Source of the DNA: Alphaproteobacteria bacterium
GTDB lineage: Bacteria > Pseudomonadota > Alphaproteobacteria > Rhizobiales > Xanthobacteraceae
Reading direction: 5' to 3'
Assembly: GCA_005884765.1 (NCBI GenBank)
Contig: VAZV01000174.1
Span: forward strand, 1 to 57,252
DNA length: 57,252 nt
Every line of letters starts with the position of its first letter. Position 1 is the stretch's first letter. This document shows, piece by piece, positions 42,435-50,496 of the stretch. Position numbers and translations under genes: made by a program. Under the pieces are notes generated by a model. That model saw only the letters and a list, made by a program, of their open reading frames with translations. It had not been told where the DNA came from and made no database searches.

Positions 42435-43204
42435 GTCGCCCCCGGAAAGGTGCGCTGCATCGATTGCAGTTCGCTGAGGAGATGGCCGAGGTGTTCGCTG
42501 TGCTGGCCGCTGCGGCCGCCCTGCTGCATCCAGTTGTTGGTTGGCAGCGTCAGCGTCGCCTCGCTCACGACATTCGTTATTGTCTTGAGCCATGGCGCAC
42601 GCAAGCTTGCAGCATCAATGGCGATGCCGGCATCGACCAGCGCACGCTCGCGGTCGTCGAGCCAAAACATCTCGCCGGTGAAGGCCCAGAGATCATCGAT
42701 CGCACCTTGTGCGCGGGCGTGGCTTTCCGCGGTGCCGTCGCCGAGCCGGACGATCCATTCGGAGGAATGCCGCAGATGATAGGCGCTCTCCTTTTCGGAT
42801 TTCGCCGCGATCGCAGCCAGCGAGGCGTCGCGCGACCGCATCATCGCGCGCCAATAGAGATCGGCGAACGCCGCATAGAAGAACTGCCGCACCATGGTGC
42901 GAGCGAAATCGCCGTTCGGCTGCTCGACCAGCAACAGATTGCGATACTGCCCGACTTCGCGCAAATATGCGAACTTGTCCTCGTCGTTGCCGTTGGCTTC
43001 GATCTTGGCCGCGTAGCTGTAGAGCTCACGCGCCTGACCCAGGAGATCGAGGCCCATATTGGCGAGCGCCATGTCTTCTTCCAGCATCGGCGCGTGCCCG
43101 CACCATTCCGACAGCCGATGCCCGAGGATCAACGCGTCATCGGCACGGCGCAGCAGGTACAGCACCAGCGGCGTTTCGGAGATCTGGATGTTGGCGACAG
43201 TCAT
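42428..43204 (-). CDS. paaC: Phenylacetyl-CoA epoxidase structural subunit PaaC
   Basis: The 258-residue helical subunit that forms the stable core with PaaA. It shares the ferritin-like fold of PaaA: LGHRLSEWCGHAPMLEEDMAL, NMGLDLLGQARELYSYAA and ESAYHLRHSSEWIVRLGDG are typical. It is separated from paaB by 152 bases holding a family A repeat, an unusual insertion between subunits that must be made in fixed proportion. Confidence 0.92.
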   Translation of the reverse strand: MTVANIQISETPLVLYLLRRADDALILGHRLSEWCGHAPMLEEDMALANMGLDLLGQARELYSYAAKIEANGNDEDKFAYLREVGQYRNLLLVEQPNGDFARTMVRQFFYAAFADLYWRAMMRSRDASLAAIAAKSEKESAYHLRHSSEWIVRLGDGTAESHARAQGAIDDLWAFTGEMFWLDDRERALVDAGIAIDAASLRAPWLKTITNVVSEATLTLPTNNWMQQGGRSGQHSEHLGHLLSELQSMQRTFPGATW

Positions 43205-43235
43205 CTTGTCAACCTGTTTGTGGTGCCCGCACGCT

Positions 43236-43354
43236 CGTCATTGCGAGGAGCGAAGCGACGAAGCAATCCATCTTTCTTTCGCGGCGAGATGGATTGCTTC
43301 GCGGAGCCTGTCATCGGGCGCGCATTCGCGCGACCCGTTGGCTCGCAATGACGG
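43236..43354. repeat. Palindromic repeat (family A) inside the paa operon
   Basis: Begins CGTCATTGCGAGGAGCGAAG and ends GGCTCGCAATGACGG, lying between paaB and paaC. Bases 43290-43353 are the exact reverse complement of 17547-17610 as far as I can read. The transcript would form a long hairpin here. Confidence 0.87.
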
Positions 43355-43356
43355 TG

Positions 43357-43644
43357 TTACATATGCCCGACTTCCTCGGGAACGTCATAGAACGTCGGAT
43401 GCCGGTAGATCTTGGATTCCGCCGGCTCGAACATCATGCCCTTCTCGGCAGGATCGGACGCGGTGATCGCGCTTGACGGCACCACCCAGATCGACAGGCC
43501 CTCGCCGCGGCGGGTGTAGATGTCGCGCGCGGCCTGCAGCGCCAATGTCGCGTCGGCTGCATGAAGCGAGCCGACATGCTTGTGTGCGAGCCCATTGCGG
43601 CTGCGGATGAAGACTTCCCAGAGCGGAACGTTCGGCGTGGCCAT
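43357..43644 (-). CDS. paaB: Phenylacetyl-CoA epoxidase subunit PaaB
   Basis: A 95-residue subunit that bridges PaaAC heterodimers. The sequence LWEVFIRSRNGLAHKHVGSL and the later DARDIYTRRGEGLSIWVV-like region (seen as RDIYTRRGEGLSIWVVP) match the family, which ends with a conserved PTFYDVPEEVGHM. It lies 9 bases downstream of paaA. Confidence 0.93.
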   Translation of the reverse strand: MATPNVPLWEVFIRSRNGLAHKHVGSLHAADATLALQAARDIYTRRGEGLSIWVVPSSAITASDPAEKGMMFEPAESKIYRHPTFYDVPEEVGHM

Positions 43645-43653
43645 AACGGTCTC

Positions 43654-44646
43654 CTATTCGGCCGCCTGTGCGACGTCTCGACGGCTGCGCTTTGCGGCGT
43701 AGGCGGCGGCAGCCTCCCGCACCCAGGCGCCCTCGTCGTGCGCCTTGCGCCGCGCCGCCAGCCGGTCGCGGTTGCAGGGGCCGTTGCCGGCCAGCACCTG
43801 ATTGAACTCTTCCCAGTCGATTGGGCTATACACCCAATGCCCGGCTTCATCCTGCGTCATGTCGGGATCGGGAATCGTGAGGCCCAAAAACTGCGCCTGC
43901 GGCACGGTGGCATCGACGAATTTCTGCCGCAGCTCGTCATTGGAGAAGCGCTTGATCTTCCATTTGGCCGAGGTATCGCCGTGTTGGCTCGCGTTATCGG
44001 GCGGACCGAACATCATCAGCACCGGCCACCACCAGCGATCGAGCGCATCTTGCGCCATCGCCTTCTGCTCGTCGCTGCCGCGGCAGAGCGTCAGCATGAT
44101 CTCAAAGCCCTGGCGCTGGTGAAAGGACTCTTCCTTGCAGACCCGGATCATCGCGCGCGCATAAGGGCCATAGGAGCAGCGGCACAGCGGGATCTGGTTC
44201 ATGATGGCGGCGCCATCGACCAGCCAGCCGATCGCACCGATGTCGGCCCAGGTCTGGGTCGGATAATTGAAGATCGAGGAATACTTGGCCTTGCCCGCCA
44301 GCATCAGGTCGACAAGTTCTTCACGCGAGGTGCCGAGTGTCTCGGCGGCGGCATAGAGATAGAGCCCGTGGCCGCATTCGTCCTGCACCTTCGCCAGCAA
44401 TGCCGCCTTGCGGCGCAGCGACGGCGCGCGCGTGATCCAGTTGCCTTCCGGGAGCATACCGACGATTTCGGAATGAGCGTGCTGCGAGATCTGCCGTGTC
44501 AGCGTCTTGCGATAGGCGGCCGGCATCCAGTCGTTCGGCTCGATGCGCTCCTCGGCATCGATGCGGGCCTGAAACAAGCCTGCGCGCGCGGCGTCCTCGA
44601 TCTGGCGGTCTTCGGCATCAGACGTGTTGAGCGCCTGGGTATACAT
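43654..44646 (-). CDS. paaA: Phenylacetyl-CoA epoxidase catalytic subunit PaaA
   Basis: Di-iron oxygenase that forms the 1,2-epoxide of phenylacetyl-CoA. With the ATG at 44646, supported by GGGAGGC about 6 bases upstream, it has 330 residues. The iron ligands are visible in two ExxH motifs, [12 protein letters not shown] and [13 protein letters not shown], with further Glu residues before each. The sequence [20 protein letters not shown] is typical. It is the first structural gene of the operon, 76 bases downstream of paaX. Confidence 0.93.
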   Translation of the reverse strand: MYTQALNTSDAEDRQIEDAARAGLFQARIDAEERIEPNDWMPAAYRKTLTRQISQHAHSEIVGMLPEGNWITRAPSLRRKAALLAKVQDECGHGLYLYAAAETLGTSREELVDLMLAGKAKYSSIFNYPTQTWADIGAIGWLVDGAAIMNQIPLCRCSYGPYARAMIRVCKEESFHQRQGFEIMLTLCRGSDEQKAMAQDALDRWWWPVLMMFGPPDNASQHGDTSAKWKIKRFSNDELRQKFVDATVPQAQFLGLTIPDPDMTQDEAGHWVYSPIDWEEFNQVLAGNGPCNRDRLAARRKAHDEGAWVREAAAAYAAKRSRRDVAQAAE

Positions 44647-44677
44647 CGCCTGCCTCCCATCAAGAATTGTTCGCATG

Positions 44678-44705
44678 AACATATAACAAAATTTATGAGA
44701 TGCAA
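44678..44705 (-). promoter_or_regulatory. Candidate paaA promoter in the paaX-paaA gap
   Basis: Reading leftward, TTGCAT (44700-44705 complement) and TATGTT (44678-44683 complement) are 16 bases apart, about 32 bases upstream of the paaA start. The surrounding 60 bases are strikingly AT-rich for this genome. A direct repeat, AACATATAAC and AACATATTAAC, lies at 44678 and 44717, the second reaching the paaX stop; it is a candidate regulator site for PaaX or another paa regulator. Confidence 0.4.
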
Positions 44706-44722
44706 GCTATTTCTGTAACATA

Positions 44723-45592
44723 TTAACCTTGAGCAAACCGCCGCCGGAGCTCGGCGCCGGCCTTCGGCAGCGGCCCGGCTCCATTGGTTCCATGCTGGTC
44801 AAGCCATTGTTCGGACGGACCCAACAGCGCGCGATAGATCTCGCCGCAGGTCTCTCGAGCCACCCTGCCCGGCCAATCCCTCGGGAGCAGCGCCGTCGGC
44901 AACAGCGGGTCGCGCAGCACCACGCGGCGATAATGGTGGATCAAGAGGATCCGCGCGGTGAAGGCATCGGCATCGCTGAGCTGCCCGCGGCGATCGATCC
45001 AGCCCCGCAACGGCTCGAAGGTCTTCATGAATTTGAGATAGGCATCGGCCGTGCGCTCGAGCGGCCAGCTCGCGCTTAGCAGGCGCCGTCCGGCCTCGTC
45101 CTCGGCGGAGACTTCCAGGCGGATCGCCCCTGCCGCTTCCTCCGGGATCGGCGCGCCCGATGGCGCGACCCATACCCCCGGCAGCGGACTCCCGAAGCCG
45201 GCATTCTTGAGCGCCTCGCGCGCGGCATCGCGATTCCCGCCATTACCGATCAGCAGAAGCTCAAAACGTCCGGTCCAATCGGAGGTCGGCGCACCATAGA
45301 TATGCCGGGTAGCGATGTCGAAGGTTTGCCGCTCCCGCTGCACCAACCGGTAAAAGCTGTTGCGGCCGGCCTTCTCGCGCTCGAACCAGCCCTCGGCGGT
45401 GAGCCGCGACATCGCTGTGCGCACCACGCCCGAATCAATGTCGAGCGTTTCGAAAAATCTCAGCAGTGTCCCGAGCCACACCGAGCCGCCGCGCGGCACG
45501 ATGGCATCGCCGAACACGGTGATGATGATCGAGCCGGTACGCGAAGGTTCGCGCTTGAGCTGGTCGATGATGCGGGCAAGCGGATGCGCCAT
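44723..45592 (-). CDS. paaX: Phenylacetic acid degradation repressor PaaX
   Basis: Represses the paa genes until phenylacetyl-CoA binds. With the ATG at 45592 it has 289 residues: an N-terminal winged-helix part with SIIITVFGDAIVPRGG and VVRTAMSRLTAEGWFEREKAGR, a middle ferredoxin-like domain and a C-terminal helical domain with LIHHYRRVVLRDPLLPTALLP, all family hallmarks. An in-frame TTG would add 12 residues. It lies upstream of paaA on the same strand, so it may be cotranscribed as well as acting on the gap between them. Confidence 0.9.
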   Translation of the reverse strand: MAHPLARIIDQLKREPSRTGSIIITVFGDAIVPRGGSVWLGTLLRFFETLDIDSGVVRTAMSRLTAEGWFEREKAGRNSFYRLVQRERQTFDIATRHIYGAPTSDWTGRFELLLIGNGGNRDAAREALKNAGFGSPLPGVWVAPSGAPIPEEAAGAIRLEVSAEDEAGRRLLSASWPLERTADAYLKFMKTFEPLRGWIDRRGQLSDADAFTARILLIHHYRRVVLRDPLLPTALLPRDWPGRVARETCGEIYRALLGPSEQWLDQHGTNGAGPLPKAGAELRRRFAQG

Positions 45593-45643
45593 GTGCCACG
45601 CATAGCGCGTTTTGCGGATTTGCGACAATCCGGCACTAGTCGT

Positions 45644-45769
45644 CTCCCTCTCCCCGCTCTTTGGTGGGGTGAGGGCTCTATCGGCCGACTGCGCTCGTTG
45701 AGAGAGCCCCTCACCCGAATTTCGCTATCGCGAATTTCGACCTCTCCCCGCGAAGAGCGGGGCGAGGTA
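45644..45769. repeat. Intergenic palindromic repeat (family E, CTCTCCCCGC type)
   Basis: Contains CTCCCTCTCCCCGCTCTTTG, GTGGGGTGAGGGCTCT, AGAGCCCCTCACCCGAATT and CCTCTCCCCGCGAAGAGCGGGG, forming nested hairpins. It lies between paaX and the hydrolase pseudogene upstream, both leftward, so it falls in the region feeding the paaX promoter. Confidence 0.8.
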
Positions 45770-45789
45770 AGGAAACAGGTCTGAGCCAA

Positions 45790-46493
45790 CTACCTGTTCG
45801 GATCGGGAAAGACGATGCTGCGCCAGCCGCTGCGGTCGAACGGTTTCCACTTGCCTTCCACTTGCGCCAGGCGATCGGCCACCGCAAAGACTGCCGCGGG
45901 ATGATGGCCCATGCCGCAATGGCTGCTCTCGACCTCGATGCTCTCCGAGTTCGCGGCACCGGCGGCGTCCCCGCCAGCGCGCCGCCGAAGCGTCCATCCT
46001 CTTCATCGGCGCGGCGGCCGCTCGCCATCTCATAGACGCGCCAGGCGTTGGTCGCCTTGGGACCGGCCGCAAACGGACTGCCGAGCGTGACCACCGAGCG
46101 CACGCGCTCCGGCATCAACTTGGCGAGCTGGCGCGCGTAGAGACCCCCCAAGCTCCAGCCGACCAAGGAGACCTTGCGGCCACGGGTGTCGTTCAATTCT
46201 TTGACGAGGTCGGTCATGGCGTGCTGCACGCCCGGGCGCAGGCCCAGGTTGCGGCCCTGCCGCCAGCCGCTCACGACGTAGCCGCGGTTCTTCAGGAAGC
46301 TGCGCAGCGGGCGCGTCGAGGTGTCGGAGGCAACAAGCCCGGGCAATACCAGTACCGGATGTCCGTCGCCGCGCGGCGCCAGCGACAGCAGCGGCAACGC
46401 GCCGAGAAAGGCGCCGAGTTCATGGATGGCGCGTCCCTCCAGAAACATCAGGGTCCGGGACGGCGGATCAAGCGTCTGCGCAGCAAGCGACAT
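45790..46493 (-). pseudogene. Alpha/beta hydrolase broken by a frameshifting deletion
   Basis: The first 180 residues form a normal esterase/lipase-like hydrolase: GHPVLVLPGLVASDTSTRPL, the nucleophile elbow VGWSLGGLYARQLA and VTLGSPFAAGPKATNAW. After PPVP (near 45953) the frame becomes Arg-rich noise and would run on to 45711. In another frame the expected C terminus reappears from 45954, with SESIEVESSHCGMGHHPAAV and SGWRSIVFPDPNR, ending at TAG 45790-45792. In relatives about 20-25 residues, including the catalytic Asp segment, separate these parts, so the lesion looks like a deletion that also shifts the frame. No functional hydrolase is expected unless this is a sequencing error. Confidence 0.75.
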
Positions 46494-46694
46494 CGTATCT
46501 CCTGTTCAGGCCGGCCCCTTTAGGTCGCGGCAGCCGGCCAATGGATCAATGGAAAGACGTGAAAACCCGCCAGAATCGTCCTGCAATGCAACAATACGTC
46601 GTCAAAAGCTAGGGAACCGCTTTCAGCGTTTCAAGCGGGCCACGATGCCCGTGATCACAACTACACAACTAAAAGCCGTGCCGTGGTCAATTAG

Positions 46695-47975
46695 TCACAA
46701 CAGCCGCAGCAGGAATTCGGCGGTATAGAGCGCGAGCCCCGCAAGGCCGCCGATCAGCGAACCGTTGAAGCGGATATATTGCAGATCCTTGCCGATGTTG
46801 ATTTCGATCAGCGCAATCAACTGCCCCATATTCCAGGCCTTGACCTGATCGGCGATGAAGGTCGAGACGCCGCTCTTCTGGTCGGCGACGAAGCTTGTGA
46901 GCACCGCCACCAGGCCGTTGTTGATCTCGCCCCGCAATTCGGCATCGCCGGCGAGCGCCTCGCCGGCCGCAACGAACATCCCAGCCAGATGATGCCGCAG
47001 CACCTGGGTCTCGCCACTGGCGCTGCGCTCGATGAACGATCGCGCGTTCGACCAGATGCTGCGTGCGAGATCGGAAAGCTCGGGACGCGCCAACAGATCG
47101 CGCTTCAAGCCGTCGATGCGGCCGGCATAGGACGGATCGCTGCCGAGCCGGTCGACGAACGACAGCACCATCGAATCGAACTCGCCGCGGAACGGGTGTT
47201 TGGGATCGTTGCGGACTTCCTCGAAGAACGCGGTCGCAGACGCCACGATTTTGTTCACCAGGAACTTGTCGGTGCGATAGAGTTTCAACAGCGTCGGCAG
47301 CTGACTGCGGACCTTAGCCCGGATCATCGCCATGGTCCTGGGTTGCGTCAGCGTGTCGTGAACGATGCGCATGAGATCGTCGAGCAAGGCTTGGTGCCGG
47401 CGCTCTTGCACAAAGGCGCGCAACGTGCCGGCGGCGAGCGGCGCGAGATCGATCGACTGCAATTGCGCCATCATGCGGCGGGTGATGAAGGTCTTCAACC
47501 CCGAGGTTTCGGTCGTGGAAAACGCCTCGGGCAAAAGCCTCAGCACAAAGCGGGCGAGGTCGTCGCTGCGCTTGCGGTCGCGCAGCCAGTCGGCGATGAA
47601 TGCGCCGAAATCGACCTGGCGAAGCTTGGCCTCGACGGGTGCGGCTTCGAGGAAATGTCCCTCGATGAATTCGCCGAGCTTGTCGGCGATGCGCTCCTGG
47701 TTGCCCCGGATAATAGCGGTATGCGGGATCGGTAAGCCCAGAGGCCTCTTGAACAGCGCGACCACCGCGTACCAGTCGGCTAGCCCGCCAATGATGGCGG
47801 CTTCCGCGAACGCTGCGATAAAGCCGAACACGGGGTGCACGTTCAACAATAGTTTCGCGATTGCGAACAGCGCCAACGTCGCCGCCAGCACCAGCGTCGC
47901 CAGCGCCTTGACGCTGCGCAATTCAGCCGCCCGCGCGGCATCGCCGGGCGCGTCGAATGAAAATGTGCCAGTCAT
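46695..47975 (-). CDS. DUF445 family inner-membrane protein
   Basis: A 426-residue protein of unknown function. It has hydrophobic segments near the N terminus (about residues 25-70, including ADWYAVVALFKRPLGLPIPHTAII, a conserved family feature) and one at the C terminus (about 400-426), enclosing a long alpha-helical, partly coiled region. The family is common in proteobacteria, sometimes linked to envelope stress, but no function is established. The 201-base gap to the upstream pseudogene shows nothing recognisable except the short direct repeat ACAACTACACAACT. Confidence 0.85.
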   Translation of the reverse strand: MTGTFSFDAPGDAARAAELRSVKALATLVLAATLALFAIAKLLLNVHPVFGFIAAFAEAAIIGGLADWYAVVALFKRPLGLPIPHTAIIRGNQERIADKLGEFIEGHFLEAAPVEAKLRQVDFGAFIADWLRDRKRSDDLARFVLRLLPEAFSTTETSGLKTFITRRMMAQLQSIDLAPLAAGTLRAFVQERRHQALLDDLMRIVHDTLTQPRTMAMIRAKVRSQLPTLLKLYRTDKFLVNKIVASATAFFEEVRNDPKHPFRGEFDSMVLSFVDRLGSDPSYAGRIDGLKRDLLARPELSDLARSIWSNARSFIERSASGETQVLRHHLAGMFVAAGEALAGDAELRGEINNGLVAVLTSFVADQKSGVSTFIADQVKAWNMGQLIALIEINIGKDLQYIRFNGSLIGGLAGLALYTAEFLLRLL

Positions 47976-48014
47976 GACGGCATTTCCGAGAAAGATTTCG
48001 CGCCGGCAGAGTAG

Positions 48015-48098
48015 CCGTCATTGCGAGCGAAGCGAAGCAATCCGGAAATCTCTCCCAGGCTGGATTGCTTCGTCGCTTGCGCTCATCGCAATGACGCG
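48015..48098. repeat. Intergenic palindromic repeat (family A, short copy)
   Basis: Begins CCGTCATTGCGAGCGAAGCG and ends GCTCATCGCAATGACGCG. It lies between the phasin terminator and the start of the DUF445 gene. Confidence 0.8.
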
Positions 48099-48103
48099 GT
48101 CAC

Positions 48104-48134
48104 AAAAAAGAAGGCCCGCGCGAAACGGGCCTTC
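48104..48134 (-). terminator. Rho-independent terminator of the phasin gene
   Basis: On the minus strand, GAAGGCCCG pairs with CGGGCCTTC around a 7-base loop and is followed directly by six T residues. It sits about 25 bases after the phasin stop codon. It is the clearest intrinsic terminator in the window, consistent with a highly expressed monocistronic gene. Confidence 0.88.
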
Positions 48135-48158
48135 GAACTATCCGCCGATCGAGAAAGA

Positions 48159-48635
48159 TCAGGCAGACTTGGTGTAGACCTTGGCCAGGTTGTCCTGCGC
48201 GGTCTTCGCACCGTTGGCGACGAGCTTGCCGAGATATTCGGTAGTCGCCTTCGCCCGCGTGACGAGCAATTCGCCGCGCGCACGGGCCATGTCGGACTGG
48301 ATCTGGACCGCTTCGTTCAGCGACTTGGCGGACGCCAGTCTGTCGATGCCGGCGAAAAACGCCTCGACGTCCTGGTAAATCGCCTGCTGGATGTTCCGGC
48401 TGATCTTGGCGGCCTCGCTGACGGAGTCAGCCGCGGCGGTCTCGATAGCGGCAGTCACCTTCTCCGAACCGGCGAACACGTCGGCGGCGCGGTCCTTGGC
48501 GGTGTTGGCAGTCTTCTTGACGAACTCGCGGGCCGCCTCGGGGACTTCCAGGTTCTGGAAATTCTTGAAGGCTTCGGTGACGGGCGCAAAGGCCTCTTTC
48601 ACGCTGTCGAGCACGGGGTTGATTTCAGTGGTCAT
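48159..48635 (-). CDS. Phasin family protein (PHA granule-associated)
   Basis: A 158-residue amphipathic helical protein that coats polyhydroxyalkanoate granules. It contains the phasin-2 type pattern FKNFQNLEVPEAAREFVKK, alternating Ala-rich helices and NEAVQIQSDMARARGELLVTR. The ATG at 48635 has GGAGAG about 6 bases upstream. The gene ends at a strong terminator, and a cluster of palindromes including a PhaR-like site lies upstream. The PHA synthase genes follow upstream on the same strand after a GNAT gene, supporting the role. Confidence 0.87.
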   Translation of the reverse strand: MTTEINPVLDSVKEAFAPVTEAFKNFQNLEVPEAAREFVKKTANTAKDRAADVFAGSEKVTAAIETAAADSVSEAAKISRNIQQAIYQDVEAFFAGIDRLASAKSLNEAVQIQSDMARARGELLVTRAKATTEYLGKLVANGAKTAQDNLAKVYTKSA

Positions 48636-48720
48636 GGGTCTCTCCATCCTCAGGGTTTGAGCTATGGGCTCACCCCGTCCGCTTTGGCCCGGGGCGTGAT
48701 TGTTGTGCCATAGTTAATGG

Positions 48721-48766
48721 TGCGACGCAACATTAATGTTGCGGCGCGATATCACGAAATCGTGAT
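48721..48766 (-). promoter_or_regulatory. Cluster of palindromes upstream of the phasin gene
   Basis: Three symmetric elements lie within 46 bases: TGCGACGCA (48721-48729; a TGC-N3-GCA site like those bound by PhaR), the perfect 18-base palindrome CGCAACATTAATGTTGCG (48726-48743), and ATCACGA-AA-TCGTGAT (48751-48766). They lie 86-131 bases upstream of the phasin start. PhaR repression of phasin genes is known in Paracoccus and Bradyrhizobium; the role of the other two palindromes is inferred from position. Confidence 0.55.
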
Positions 48767-48808
48767 CAACCTAAATATCGGGCGGGCTGCTGCCCCATCG
48801 GGCCCACT

Positions 48809-49402
48809 TCAGTGCTGGACGGCTTCGGCCAGCCCATAGGCCTCCAATTGGGCCTGGACCTGCGCGATATTGTGCCCGAGCACCACGATGTCGTGGGTCT
48901 TGCCGTCGACATCGCGCACGTGATCGCGGAGCAGCGCCTCGGCCTTGAAGCCGAGGCTCTCGAACAGCGCGATAGCCGCTTGCTGGTCGACCGTCATCTG
49001 CACCGAAAGCTTTTCCAGGCCCGCGCCCAGCGCGAGCGCAAACGTCTCCTGCGACAGCGCGCGTCCGACGCCCTGCCCGCGCACCTTCGCTGACACCACC
49101 ATCCGGATCTCGCCGACATGCGGCGACCAGGAATGCGGATCGCGCACGAGCGTCCCGCAGCCGACAACGTTGCCGTCCTTCACCGCAAGCAGGCTCGTGA
49201 TGTCGCCGCGCTCGATCTCGTGAATCCAGGCCGACAGTACCTTGGGCTGGCTGATGTTGCGCGGCAGGAACAGCAGGTCGTGCGTCGGCAGCGCCTTCGC
49301 GAACTCGAGCACCGCCAGCTCGTCCGCCCGCGACATCAGGCGGAATTCGACGTCGCCGGCATCCAGCTTGGCGTGGCGCGGATAGGAACGTGTTTCACTC
49401 AT
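48809..49402 (-). CDS. GNAT family N-acetyltransferase
   Basis: A 197-residue acetyl-CoA-dependent acyltransferase of unknown target. The acetyl-CoA loop reads GEIRMVVSAKVRGQGVGRAL, preceded by VVGCGTLVRD and followed by ALFESLGFKAEALLRDHV. GGAAG lies about 7 bases before the ATG at 49402, and the start overlaps the end of phaC by 4 bases. Such coupling suggests coexpression with PHA synthase, though the family gives no direct functional link. Confidence 0.82.
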   Translation of the reverse strand: MSETRSYPRHAKLDAGDVEFRLMSRADELAVLEFAKALPTHDLLFLPRNISQPKVLSAWIHEIERGDITSLLAVKDGNVVGCGTLVRDPHSWSPHVGEIRMVVSAKVRGQGVGRALSQETFALALGAGLEKLSVQMTVDQQAAIALFESLGFKAEALLRDHVRDVDGKTHDIVVLGHNIAQVQAQLEAYGLAEAVQH

Positions 49403-50496
49403 GTCGATCTTCCACCTAACCAGGAGTCCAGCTTCGGCCACAGCCGCTTGATCGCGTTGGCGCCGGCAACAAGGCTGACGTGACCGCCTTTAAGCATCAC
49501 CTCCTCCTTGTCGTTTGAGCCAACTTTGGCGATCAGGTGTTTGGCCGCGTCATAGGGAACGATGTGGTCGTGCTCGGCGACCGCGTGCAGGATCGGCACC
49601 TTGATGTCGGCGATATCGGCCTTGCGCCCGCCGACCGACATGGTGCCATTGTAAAGCTTGTTGTCCCACATCAGATCCTTGGTGATGTCGCGGAAATATT
49701 CGCCGGCCAAAGGAAGCGTATCGGTCGCCCAGCGATCGAACATCCGGTACGATTTTACGAACTCGTCGTTCCAGATGTTCTCCCACAACTGCACCTGGCT
49801 TGCGGCGCGCGAGGCCGGCCGCAGCATCTCAAATGAAGAGAGGATCATTTCCGGCGGCACGTTGCCAACGCTGTCGATCAGCCGGTCGACGTCGAAATAG
49901 CGGCGATCGGAAAAGTTCTGGAACAGCTTCATCTCGCGGAAATCGATCGGCGTCGTAAAGCAGATCAGATTCTTCATCGGCCCATCGTTGAAGATCGCGC
50001 CGTACAGCAACGACAGGACGCCGCCGAAGCAATAGCCGATCACGGTGACGTCGGTCTCGCCGGAATCCTGTTGCACGCGGCGCACGCAATCGGGGATGAA
50101 GTCGAGGACATAGTCCTCCATCCGCAAGGACTTCTCTTCCGGCTTCGGCGCGGTCCAGTCCAGCATGTAGACGTCGTAGCCGCGCTTCAACAGGAATTCG
50201 ATAAAGCTCTGGCCCGGCACCATGTCGAGGATGTAGCCGCGATTGGTGGTCGCCATCACGATCAGGATCGGCACGCGGTAGATCTCATCCGCGACAGGGC
50301 GATAGTGATAGAGGTTCATGGTGCCGCGGACGTGCAGGATGTCCTTGGGCGTCGAGCCGAGCGACGGTCCGGACGTCGAGAAATATTCGACGCCTTTGAT
50401 GCTGCGCTGGATCGCGCGCTGGACTTCGGACTGGATGCGGTCCGGGAGTTCAGCCAGATCGCCCGCCGCAAAATCAAGGCCAGCGCTGGCGTTCAT
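49399..50496 (-). CDS. phaC: PHA synthase subunit PhaC (class III-like)
   Basis: Polymerises hydroxyacyl-CoA into PHA. At 365 residues it has the length of class III PhaC. The lipase-like box with nucleophile Cys is GYCFGGVLSLLYG, the catalytic Asp is in AVAEHDHIVPY and the His in KGGHVSLVAG. MLDWTAPKPEEKSL is typical of the synthase family. It overlaps phaE by 4 bases (ATGA) and the GNAT gene by 4 bases at its end, forming a tight phaE-phaC-GNAT unit. Confidence 0.88.
   Translation of the reverse strand: MNASAGLDFAAGDLAELPDRIQSEVQRAIQRSIKGVEYFSTSGPSLGSTPKDILHVRGTMNLYHYRPVADEIYRVPILIVMATTNRGYILDMVPGQSFIEFLLKRGYDVYMLDWTAPKPEEKSLRMEDYVLDFIPDCVRRVQQDSGETDVTVIGYCFGGVLSLLYGAIFNDGPMKNLICFTTPIDFREMKLFQNFSDRRYFDVDRLIDSVGNVPPEMILSSFEMLRPASRAASQVQLWENIWNDEFVKSYRMFDRWATDTLPLAGEYFRDITKDLMWDNKLYNGTMSVGGRKADIADIKVPILHAVAEHDHIVPYDAAKHLIAKVGSNDKEEVMLKGGHVSLVAGANAIKRLWPKLDSWLGGRST

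Noticed and set aside
43561..44718. Open frame of 385 codons on the plus strand
   Set aside because: Antisense to paaA and paaB; composition typical of a shadow frame.
45711..45789. Continuation of the hydrolase at 45790-46493 in its first frame to 45711
   Set aside because: The residues after the frameshift are Arg/Ser/Ala-rich and run into a palindromic repeat; the true C terminus is in another frame ending at 45790.
48780..48806. GC-rich hairpin after the GNAT gene as a terminator
   Set aside because: The stem GGGCCCGAT/...GGGGC is imperfect and lacks a T-run on the minus strand.
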